This document shows positions 7,001 to 12,962 of a DNA stretch of 17,924 nucleotides, in pieces. The stretch is taken from contig CADCCA010000029.1 in the NCBI GenBank assembly GCA_902799855.1, forward strand, positions 1 to 17,924. The letters run 5' to 3'. How positions within the stretch are numbered: position 1 is the stretch's first letter; each line of letters begins with the position of its first letter. This DNA comes from an uncultured Erysipelotrichaceae bacterium (GTDB lineage: Bacteria > Bacillota_I > Bacilli_A > RFN20 > CAG-826). The notes beneath the pieces were generated by a model, which was not told where the DNA came from, ran no database searches, and saw only the letters and a program-made list of their open reading frames with translations. The position numbers and the translations under genes are program-made.

Positions 7001-8347
7001 TTATCTTGGATCATTAACTTTGTTAACGAATAATGGGAAGTCATCCAGTAACGAAATAGCGTAGAATGGACGATTAACTTCAATTAAAAGCGGATCCTTT
7101 GTATCTGGCATAGAAGATGAACCCGATCCAATCGCGGTTATTGTTTCACCAAAGACACCTTTTTCACAAAATTCAAAGTCGGATGTTTGAAGGGCTTTAA
7201 TATAGAAACCCGCATCGTCTGTTCTTAAAGCATTTTCATTCACTAGTAGATTTGTATAAAGCTTTTCTTGACCAGTAAATTTTTTGCTAATTGATGGAGT
7301 GATATCAAATGAATCGGTGTTCAAATGGAAATAAGGAACATAACCATAGATGTTACGAGATGTCTTGGAACTAATGAAATTAGTATATGCTTCATTAACG
7401 GATATTGATTCTAAAGAAACACCTTCTCTTGGAAGAATTATTTGTAAGCTAGTGCCATTGATTCTGAAGGCAAAGGTTTGATATTGTTCGTTTTCAAAAT
7501 ATGTTAGATGCTGCATAGGCCAATTTATAGAACCAAGCGTGGCAGTATCAATTGAGACTTTCTTGTCGCCAATATAGAAATCATTCTTTTTAGTTTCGAA
7601 AACAGATAAGTCCATAAACTTTAAAGCACCGTAGGTGACAACACCTTGTCCATCAGGTAATTCAACCTTAGGGACCGGAATAGTAAGACCGACAGACTTT
7701 TTAAAATATTGTTGTGCTTGTTGGACGTAATTATCTGCGGTCGCTCTACTTGTGGCAATATATGAATCTTCTACAGCCTTTGCTTTGTTTTCATCAAATG
7801 GGAATTTATTACCAACTTGTTGATGGAGAATACCGCTTTTGAAATCGATAAGACGGGTACCATCGTTGTCCCAATACCAGTTCATGCTTTCAAGAAGGGC
7901 TTTTGTATCCGCTTTAGCATCTACTAGACCATAAGCATCAAGATCAAAGCCATCAGAAACGGCGATTAATCCAGAGACCGCAAGCAAGAAAGAAGCTGGC
8001 GAAAGAACAAAGTTCTTATTATCTGAATCAGCAAAATATGAATCAAGCGACATCAAAGATTTAGGAGATGTACGCTTAATCCAGTCTCTGTCTAATGACA
8101 CCATGCCGTTATGCTTTGGCGCAGCAACGGGACTAACTGTAAAAGGCGTAATAGAATTAGGTGTGTTTAAAGCGACATTTGGAACGATAATTGCTAAAGC
8201 AATGGATGTAGCTAAAACACCTGCTCCGATTGGCATAGCAATTTTGAGCCAACGTGGGAATGTTGATTTTTTCTTTGGATATGGATTTGGCACATTTTCT
8301 TCGAATACTTCATCGATATGCTTTTTCATCTGTTTTTCAAATTTCAT
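7001..8347 (-). CDS. Membrane-anchored serpin, putative ECF anti-sigma/sensor protein
   Basis: This 448-aa protein has a charged N-terminal cytoplasmic segment (1-33), one transmembrane helix (about 34-57) and an extracellular serpin-like domain. Serpin landmarks appear in order: 'NFVLSPASFLLAVSGL' at 112-127 (helix B), 'YGALKFMDLSVF' at 239-250 with the following strand, 'TSLQIILPREG' at 299-309, 'VPYFHLNTDSFDI' at 337-349, hinge 'EKG' at 395-397, and C-terminal 'NRPFYAISLLDDFPLFVNKVNDP' motif residues at 425-447. The reactive loop spans about 398-423. The hinge residues at P12-P9 are G-E-T-I and not the small Ala-rich pattern of strong inhibitors. The start overlaps the sigma gene stop (ATGA), with AAAGGA 8 nt upstream. 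By analogy with other ECF operons the cytoplasmic tail would bind the sigma factor. The serpin fold is seen from motifs; the anti-sigma role is inferred. Confidence 0.8.
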   Translation of the reverse strand: MKFEKQMKKHIDEVFEENVPNPYPKKKSTFPRWLKIAMPIGAGVLATSIALAIIVPNVALNTPNSITPFTVSPVAAPKHNGMVSLDRDWIKRTSPKSLMSLDSYFADSDNKNFVLSPASFLLAVSGLIAVSDGFDLDAYGLVDAKADTKALLESMNWYWDNDGTRLIDFKSGILHQQVGNKFPFDENKAKAVEDSYIATSRATADNYVQQAQQYFKKSVGLTIPVPKVELPDGQGVVTYGALKFMDLSVFETKKNDFYIGDKKVSIDTATLGSINWPMQHLTYFENEQYQTFAFRINGTSLQIILPREGVSLESISVNEAYTNFISSKTSRNIYGYVPYFHLNTDSFDITPSISKKFTGQEKLYTNLLVNENALRTDDAGFYIKALQTSDFEFCEKGVFGETITAIGSGSSSMPDTKDPLLIEVNRPFYAISLLDDFPLFVNKVNDPR

Positions 8348-8844
8348 AAAGCGAGTCCTTTCTTTAATTTCTCTTTCGCACCGGCATATAGCCTTCTAGC
8401 GGTTGATTCAGGAATGCCTGTTTCTTCCGTGATCTCAGGCCATGTGTAAGAGAAATAAATCTTGTAATAAACAACGATTGTTTCTTTGTTGGTAAGGAGA
8501 GGCTCGATAAGTGAGAGGAAATCGTTCGACCTATCTTCGTCCCCGTAGATTTCTTCTAGAACGTCACTACAAGGAATTGGACGATTTTTCTTTAGAAAAT
8601 CAAGGGCTTGATTTCTCGCAATTGTCACTAGGTAGGCTTTTAAGTTGCTAGGATCTGATATTTGTTTCCTACGTTCAATTGCTTTCAAAAAGGAATCGCT
8701 TAGAATGTCATCGATGTCATTTTTTAAAGAGACATAACTAGCGATGACAAAAAACATCAAGTTCTTATATTCTAAGTAAACTTTTTCTACCGCTGATTGT
8801 TCACCAGCGATAAAACCTAAAACAGTTTTTTTTGAAATGCTCAT
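8344..8844 (-). CDS. ECF-type RNA polymerase sigma factor
   Basis: The 166-aa size fits extracytoplasmic-function sigma factors, with only regions 2 and 4. Region 2 is seen in 'NDIDDILSDSFLKAIE' and 'LKAYLVTIARNQALDFLKK' (core binding and -10 recognition). Region 4 is seen in 'TWPEITEETGIPESTARRLYAGAKEKLKK' at the C-terminus, a helix-turn-helix that would contact the -35 box. It should direct RNA polymerase to a small regulon in response to an envelope signal. It overlaps the membrane serpin gene by 4 nt, the usual arrangement of a sigma factor with its anti-sigma partner. A GAGAGG precedes the ATG by about five bases. An inverted repeat ACGAT-ACTTCA-ATCGT sits at 8866-8881 upstream. Confidence 0.9.
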   Translation of the reverse strand: MSISKKTVLGFIAGEQSAVEKVYLEYKNLMFFVIASYVSLKNDIDDILSDSFLKAIERRKQISDPSNLKAYLVTIARNQALDFLKKNRPIPCSDVLEEIYGDEDRSNDFLSLIEPLLTNKETIVVYYKIYFSYTWPEITEETGIPESTARRLYAGAKEKLKKGLAL

Positions 8845-8948
8845 CCTAGCCTCTCACTATATATAACGATTGAAGTATCGTAATCTGCTCACAATTTTAC
8901 CATTTTTATTTTCAATATTAAATAACGCATACACGCATCGCTTATTTT

Positions 8949-8977
8949 TTAAAAAATCCACCACGACGGTGATGGAT
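8949..8977 (-). terminator. Intrinsic terminator of the GT8-PlsC/CrtO-like operon
   Basis: ATCCATCAC pairs with GTGGTGGAT (9 bp including one G-U) around loop CGTC, followed on the minus strand by six T. It lies directly after the CrtO-like gene stop. Confidence 0.9.
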
Positions 8978-8980
8978 GAT

Positions 8981-9604
8981 TTATTCTGCTTCTTGCGCTT
9001 TTTTTCTCTCTTCTTTTCTTTTTTGCAGTTCGATGTTGTTGTTATAGATTCTCACCAATCTTGGAAGATTGTATTTCAAAATGAAGGCTGGAAGAACAAT
9101 TAATATAGCGTTTACTATCGCTACTGGAAGAGCGATTGTTAACCAGAGGTTAGATTGACCAGTATACATTCGCCAATCTGCTAATAAGATAAGGAAAGAT
9201 GCAGGAACACTATAGAAGTGAATTGCAACGCCATATCTAGCTTCTAAGATGAATCTAGCGATATATTCGTTATCAAATGGATTAGCGACTTTGTTTTTAT
9301 GGAAGCCAGTGAAACTTCCTAATTCTGGAATAAAGTCTTTCCATTTTTGGACTCTTAAGAAGGAATAGAACTTCAGTTCTTTTTCTCCAGTATGAAATAT
9401 ACCCTTATCTTTTTGGAACCACTTTTCTGGCATCTTTCTAATGACTATGGCCACAATAGCGTCCACGATGACCGCTAAAACGGTAAAGGCCACAGTAAAG
9501 ATAATGTATAACCACCACTTATCATGATATAAAGGGTTAAAGAAGATATTTAAAGTGGCGGTAATAATCATGCCAAGAGCAATAACAATTAGATATAAAA
9601 CCAT
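8981..9604 (-). CDS. CrtO-like (glycosyl-diaponeurosporenoate acyltransferase family) membrane protein
   Basis: This 207-aa protein has two N-terminal hydrophobic segments (2-22 and about 32-55), a polar middle region with 'FYSFLRVQKWKDFIPELGSF' at residues 79-98, two C-terminal hydrophobic segments, and 'KYNLPRLVRIYNN' at 177-189. The WKD-x-x-P motif and the Asn-Pro-Arg-rich end are typical of the family of Staphylococcus CrtO, which acylates the sugar of a glycosylated carotenoid acid in staphyloxanthin synthesis. No other carotenoid gene is present in the window, so the acceptor here may be another glycolipid. Its start overlaps the stop of the GT8-PlsC gene by one base (TAATG), with AGAGGAG about five bases upstream, so the two are translationally coupled and probably act in one pathway. 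Confidence 0.7.
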   Translation of the reverse strand: MVLYLIVIALGMIITATLNIFFNPLYHDKWWLYIIFTVAFTVLAVIVDAIVAIVIRKMPEKWFQKDKGIFHTGEKELKFYSFLRVQKWKDFIPELGSFTGFHKNKVANPFDNEYIARFILEARYGVAIHFYSVPASFLILLADWRMYTGQSNLWLTIALPVAIVNAILIVLPAFILKYNLPRLVRIYNNNIELQKRKEERKKAQEAE

Positions 9605-11424
9605 TATTTCTCCTCTGGTAGATAAGTTAGAGGTATACCATATACCTTTTCATAGATTTCTTTACATTGTCTTTCGTTTTCCTTAAGCATATAGGCGACG
9701 TTTTCTTGTTGAGTTAATGCTTCATCAGGATAAATTGGTTTTAAGATATGTAAAGTATAGGCTTGGATATAGGCACCTGTATCATCGGTTTTATCAGTAT
9801 CACGCATGGTGATAAAGGTTGGAATAACTGGGACGTTATTCTTACTAGCGAAGATGAACGCTCCTTGTTTTAAAGGCTTTGGTTTACGATAATTCCACCA
9901 CATTGATTGTTCTGGATAAATGAGGATGAAATTGCCTTTTTTAAGGATGACGTTAATAGATTTATATAAATCTCTTAAAACAGTTGGGTTTGTCGCTAAT
10001 GGAAGGGTATTACAGTTTCTTAAGAAATAGCCGTATAATCCAGGCATTGTGTAATTACCTTCTCTAATGATTTTGAAGAGTTTTTTACATCTAGCATATT
10101 TTTTGACGGCTAAATGGATTGGGACACTATCAAAAGGCGAGAAGTGATTAGCGGTAATAATTGCCCCACTTTTCACGCTTTTAAGGTTTTCAATTCCTTC
10201 ATAGCCATCAATGACAATGTGACCTTTTTTGATTTGATGTTTGAAATAATAATTGGAATAGTAATTGGCCCACATGGTTTTGATTTTGCTGGACCATTTC
10301 TTTCTTAAATAGTCGACATCTCCTGGCATTAAGCGACGGAATGGCGGATCGTTTTCGACATCAACATCAAATCTACGCGCTTTTTCAAGTTCAGCGATTT
10401 TATCAACGATAGCTTGTCTTTCTTTGGTGAGTTTAGGCACGTTAACTTCATCTTGTCTAATTCTTTGTTCGATGGTTTGATAACGAGATTTCTTTGGTTT
10501 TCCATGAATTCTATCGTGATATTCTTGAGCCTTAGATGCTTCTAAATTACAGAAAGCTTTCACTCCATCCACACCTTTTAAGATGTTATCGATGACTTCT
10601 TGAGGAATGGCATCTCTATTCTTTAAGATTTGTTCTTTAACACCTGCTTCTTCAGCGTAGTTAAAGAAATATTCCTCATACATCACATCTTTTAAGTTCC
10701 AAGGTTTGAACATTAAGTTATAGTGAACAAGTAATGGTTTATCAACCTTTTCCCCTAATGGCATGACGTTCCAACGGGAATCGATTAAAGTGACTTTGTT
10801 CTTACAAAGATAATTAAGAACGTCTTGATCTTGGGCCACTTTGAAAGTGACTTTCTTAATTAAATTAATAAAACGTCTTTCTAAGTTATATTCTCTTAAT
10901 TTCTTTAAGTTCATTAGGAGGACACCAGCGTTAAAGTACTTGCTTGGATCCATTTCAATGACCTTACTAACATAGTTACTGAATTCAGAGAATAACTGAA
11001 CAGACGCATCGGGAATCGCACCGACGAGATTATCACCTAAATCGGTGAAATATAGTTTAGCGACATCATCATTTAAAACGATATCACTATCGAGATATAA
11101 GCCCTTACTTAATGTAGGGAATATATTTGGAATAAATAAACGATAATAAGTTGTGATTGTGTAATAATCACGAACGTCTAATTTAACGGAAAGATTGTTA
11201 ACTTTGACACTGACATTGAAGAAAGAGATAAAAATCTTTTCGTTATCTTGGTATTTGCGGATGATTCTCTTGCTTTCAAGAGATAAACCGTCATGAAGAA
11301 TAATTAAACGATATTTATAATCATTAGAAGAATGATGCACGATACTAGCGATTGTGGTTGATAAGAATGGGATATAGTTATCGTCAACCGTGAAGAATAA
11401 GTGCACGACTTTTTTCCTGACCAT
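9604..11424 (-). CDS. Bifunctional GT8 glycosyltransferase-PlsC acyltransferase fusion
   Basis: The start chosen is the ATG at 11424 (606 aa), because GGAGG lies six bases upstream; 18 further codons upstream overlap the promoter region. Residues 1-260 are a family 8 glycosyltransferase: 'VHLFFTVDDNYIPFLSTTIASI' start, metal-binding DSD at 112-114, 'FNAGVLLMNL' at 164-173, 'DQDVLN' at 199-204 and 'HYNLMFKPW' at 234-242. A charged linker (about 260-400) joins it to a 1-acylglycerol-phosphate acyltransferase domain: 'NHFSPFD' (N426 H427 to D432) and 'YPEQSMWW' at 503-510. The predicted product is a glycosylated and acylated lipid made at the membrane from a nucleotide sugar and an acyl donor. 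It is coupled to the CrtO-like gene. Domain identities are confident; substrate is unknown. Confidence 0.88.
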   Translation of the reverse strand: MVRKKVVHLFFTVDDNYIPFLSTTIASIVHHSSNDYKYRLIILHDGLSLESKRIIRKYQDNEKIFISFFNVSVKVNNLSVKLDVRDYYTITTYYRLFIPNIFPTLSKGLYLDSDIVLNDDVAKLYFTDLGDNLVGAIPDASVQLFSEFSNYVSKVIEMDPSKYFNAGVLLMNLKKLREYNLERRFINLIKKVTFKVAQDQDVLNYLCKNKVTLIDSRWNVMPLGEKVDKPLLVHYNLMFKPWNLKDVMYEEYFFNYAEEAGVKEQILKNRDAIPQEVIDNILKGVDGVKAFCNLEASKAQEYHDRIHGKPKKSRYQTIEQRIRQDEVNVPKLTKERQAIVDKIAELEKARRFDVDVENDPPFRRLMPGDVDYLRKKWSSKIKTMWANYYSNYYFKHQIKKGHIVIDGYEGIENLKSVKSGAIITANHFSPFDSVPIHLAVKKYARCKKLFKIIREGNYTMPGLYGYFLRNCNTLPLATNPTVLRDLYKSINVILKKGNFILIYPEQSMWWNYRKPKPLKQGAFIFASKNNVPVIPTFITMRDTDKTDDTGAYIQAYTLHILKPIYPDEALTQQENVAYMLKENERQCKEIYEKVYGIPLTYLPEEK

Positions 11425-11450
11425 AAGTAACCTCCTTCTAGGCCCAAACA

Positions 11451-11478
11451 ATGATAACAAAAAAAGATTTAAAAGCAA
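11451..11478 (-). promoter_or_regulatory. Probable promoter of the GT8-PlsC operon
   Basis: TTGCTT (11473-11478), a 16-bp spacer and TATCAT (11451-11456) on the minus strand, about 27 bp upstream of the ATG. The -35 overlaps one arm of a distant inverted repeat (11477-11486 with 11521-11530). Confidence 0.5.
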
Positions 11479-11530
11479 TTCTATTTCCCTTTTTCCTCGT
11501 TCTACTCATTGATTTATGGTAAATAGAATT
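11477..11530. repeat. Inverted repeat upstream of the GT8-PlsC promoter
   Basis: AATTCTATTT (11477-11486) and AAATAGAATT (11521-11530) are perfectly complementary over 10 bp with 34 bp between. The left arm touches the -35 box; this could be a regulator site, or chance in AT-rich DNA. Confidence 0.35.
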
Positions 11531-11563
11531 ACTAAACCCTTGAAGTGTAATATCCTTTTGTGT

Positions 11564-11591
11564 AACAAAAATCCCTGATTTCTCAGAGATT
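11564..11591 (-). terminator. Intrinsic terminator of the small membrane protein gene
   Basis: AATCTCTGA and TCAGGGATT pair over 9 bp (one U-G) around loop GAAA, then TTTTGTT on the minus strand. It lies about 25 nt after the stop at 11616. Confidence 0.8.
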
Positions 11592-11615
11592 TTGCTTGTT
11601 TTTATTGTTACGAAA

Positions 11616-11819
11616 CTATTTGGAAGTTTTCATCGTTTTCATATATTTCACTAGATAAATAATAAACGTTACTAAGAAAAATAACAGAATCGCTGGAACA
11701 ACATAACTAAAGACTAGACAAATTGTCGGCCATGGTTCTTGAAAACCATGATGCATGCCAGATATATAGGCGAAAGCATCGCATGACACTTGAACAATTG
11801 GCCAAGTAATCGCAACCAT
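11616..11819 (-). CDS. Small membrane protein with disrupted or unusual start
   Basis: The ATG-initiated frame gives 67 aa with a C-terminal hydrophobic helix ('ICLVFSYVVPAILLFFLVTFIIYLV') and a basic end. No Shine-Dalgarno precedes this ATG. The same frame continues upstream as 'KTISDILAFSLL', which would complete a first transmembrane helix, but it has no ATG. A perfect TATAAT (11866-11871) and an ATG (11857-11859), six bases apart, lie just upstream in a frame that differs by one base. The ATG is followed by five A; four A would fuse it in frame and give an 80-aa two-helix protein. So the gene is either frameshifted, uses slippage at A5, or starts at a non-ATG codon. Family unknown. Confidence 0.55.
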   Translation of the reverse strand: MVAITWPIVQVSCDAFAYISGMHHGFQEPWPTICLVFSYVVPAILLFFLVTFIIYLVKYMKTMKTSK

Positions 11820-11856
11820 GAGTAAGGAAAACGCGAGGATATCTGAAATAGTTTTT

Positions 11857-11871
11857 CATACTTAAATTATA
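11857..11871 (-). promoter_or_regulatory. TATAAT box abutting an ATG (leaderless start site)
   Basis: Perfect TATAAT at 11866-11871 with six bases before the ATG at 11859, so transcription should begin at the ATG. See the small membrane protein entry for the one-base frame problem. Confidence 0.55.
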
Positions 11872-11891
11872 CAACTACTTAGCATTATCAA

Positions 11892-11924
11892 TAAAAAGAA
11901 AAAAAGTGATAGATGCTCTACCAC
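11892..11924 (-). terminator. Strong intrinsic terminator of the candidate structured RNA
   Basis: GTGGTAGA and TCTATCAC pair (8 bp, one G-U) with loop GCA, followed on the minus strand by seven T, a C and five more T. No protein gene lies upstream for about 580 nt, so it must end a non-coding transcript. Confidence 0.9.
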
Positions 11925-11933
11925 ATTTTTATC

Positions 11934-12130
11934 TGTCTGGCTCGCTTTCCCTGAAGTGGACCCGTACACATCTTTTGTCCAGCACCTACCTCCAGGTATT
12001 AACTTGCCCTTCTATCCATAAGCCCTATACCAGAACACCCTGATACGGACGGGATACATGATTCACCATGGGACCCTGGTTTCTTTGATGTTGGATGGTC
12101 GGTTTCACTTCAAGGAAAGCGAGCCAGACA
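11934..12130 (-). repeat. 25-bp near-perfect inverted repeat (closing helix P1)
   Basis: Left arm 11934-11958 and right arm 12106-12130 are complementary at all 25 positions on the minus strand, one being U-G. No target-site duplication flanks the outer ends, so an RNA helix is favoured over transposon termini. Confidence 0.9.
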
Positions 12131-12254
12131 ACATTCTTTTATCTTTTAGATAATGGTCCCTAAGTAGAGCCTTTATTAAGTCCCTGGTATGAACTGGTCA
12201 GAGGTATGAGGGTACCGACCCGCGCGGGGGGAAAATTCATTTTTTCCCATTGGC

Positions 12255-12291
12255 TATAAAATAAAAGCTCCAGGTCTTTTCAACTTGGAGC
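12255..12291 (-). terminator. Terminator-like hairpin after tRNA-Trp leader RNA
   Basis: GCTCCA and TGGAGC form six pairs (12267-12291) with a mismatch and two further inner pairs around a loop, then TTTTATTTTAT on the minus strand. It could end a short tRNA-Trp transcript or be an internal element of a longer RNA. Confidence 0.6.
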
Positions 12292-12375
12292 AATTACAGT
12301 ATTCAACGTGTTCCTGGAGGACATCCGATTTACACGGAATGAAGTCATCAGGTTTCACTATGACAATTATCAAAT

Positions 12376-12449
12376 TGGCAGGGGTGACAAGAATCGAACT
12401 CGCATCAGCGGTTTTGGAGACCGTTGCACTGCCATTGTGCTACACCCCT
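12376..12449 (-). tRNA. tRNA-Trp (anticodon CCA)
   Basis: A 74-nt cloverleaf: acceptor AGGGGTG/CACCCCT, discriminator G and encoded CCA. The anticodon loop CTCCAAA gives CCA, which reads UGG only, in keeping with TGA serving as stop here. The outermost anticodon-stem pair is an A-C mismatch. It has its own likely promoter and no close terminator, so transcription can continue into the downstream RNA. Confidence 0.95.
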
Positions 12450-12469
12450 ATCAATTGCGCTTTGTTATT

Positions 12470-12498
12470 ATTACATAAATAAAAGAAATAATCATCAA
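12470..12498 (-). promoter_or_regulatory. Probable promoter of tRNA-Trp
   Basis: TTGATG (12493-12498), a 17-bp spacer and TGTAAT (12470-12475) on the minus strand, giving a start near 12463, 14 bases before the tRNA. Confidence 0.5.
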
Positions 12499-12501
12499 AA
12501 T

Positions 12502-12960
12502 TTACAAATTTTTAATGCTTACTAGCTCATTATGCGCATAAGTTAGTTCCATTTTGAAATATGGTTCGTGGTTAATGACTTTCGGTAAAAACGCTTTATC
12601 CCCTTCCCACATAGGATAGTTATAGATGTCTTTAATAGGTATCCATTTTAGGTCACCTTCATCGCATTCTTTGAGTTCACCAGAGAAATCAGTTATTTCA
12701 TAAATGTACATCATCATTTTAAGATTTTCATCGATGAAAAGAACTTCGCCACAGCACGATAACGAATGCACTTCTAGGCCGGTTTCTTCTTTTGTCTCGC
12801 GGATAGCACATTGATCGATGGTTTCGTTTGGCTCAACGTGACCACCTATTCCAATCCACTTTCCCTTATTGATATCATTCTTCTTTTTGTTTCTAAACAA
12901 AAGGAGATAGGAATCATCCTTCTTAAGATATATCATCGTTGTATCAATGATATCGTTCAT
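12502..12960 (-). CDS. Nudix hydrolase, 8-oxo-dGTP diphosphatase-like (MutT family)
   Basis: The 152-aa protein carries a complete Nudix box at residues 40-62 (G40, E46, R54-E55, E58-E59, G61), which binds the metal and cleaves nucleoside diphosphate-X bonds. The preceding 'KNDINKGKWIGIGGHVE' is typical of Firmicutes MutT-type enzymes that remove oxidised dGTP or related nucleotides. The start chosen is the ATG at 12960, two bases after the stop of the lipoprotein gene, favouring coupled translation; a frame-extending ATG at 12999 would overlap that gene by 37 nt. The Shine-Dalgarno is weak. Exact substrate is not determined by sequence. Confidence 0.88.
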   Translation of the reverse strand: MNDIIDTTMIYLKKDDSYLLLFRNKKKNDINKGKWIGIGGHVEPNETIDQCAIRETKEETGLEVHSLSCCGEVLFIDENLKMMMYIYEITDFSGELKECDEGDLKWIPIKDIYNYPMWEGDKAFLPKVINHEPYFKMELTYAHNELVSIKNL

Positions 12961-12962
12961 AA

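Larger units (their letters stand above)
11906..12375 (-). ncRNA. Candidate large structured RNA downstream of tRNA-Trp
   Basis: About 470 nt with no convincing ORF, clearly richer in G and C than neighbouring coding DNA and intergenic DNA, ending in a strong terminator. It contains a 25-bp closing helix (arms 12106-12130 and 11934-11958, one U-G pair) enclosing 147 nt that can form more helices, such as ACATC with GATGT just inside. Upstream parts hold a GGGAAAA/TTTTCCC hairpin (12229-12248), CCCGCGCGGG (12219-12228) and TTATCT/AGATAA. An 8-nt CCTCCAGG (12313-12320) is complementary to CCTGGAGG (11989-11996) inside the helix. A terminator-like hairpin at 12255-12291 may divide it into two RNAs. 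I find no RNase P, tmRNA, SRP or T-box signature. Large RNAs near tRNAs such as ROOL or GOLLD are possible relatives, not confirmed. Confidence 0.6.

Noticed and set aside
8103..8399. Plus-strand ORF opposite the serpin gene
   Set aside because: It is a mirror frame of a well-supported minus-strand gene; similar mirror frames occur at 3153, 10114, 13416, 14617, 15043 and 17169.
11934..12130. MITE or insertion element with 25-bp terminal repeats
   Set aside because: No target-site duplication borders the arms, and a strong terminator and other helices fit an RNA gene better. Not fully excluded.
12181..12250. T-box-like GGTACC with GC-rich run on the plus strand
   Set aside because: The conserved TGGNACCGCG antiterminator is not matched, no specifier loop is seen and no plus-strand gene follows.
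11906..12375. RNase P RNA, tmRNA, SRP RNA or 6S RNA
   Set aside because: I could not find the RNase P core (GAGGAAAGTCC-like), a tmRNA acceptor/T-arm, the SRP GGAAGGAAGCAGC-like tip, or a 6S-like bulged hairpin; the 25-bp unbroken helix is unlike 6S.
12285..12482. Plus-strand ORF over tRNA-Trp
   Set aside because: It overlaps the tRNA and the structured region on the opposite strand and has no coding character.
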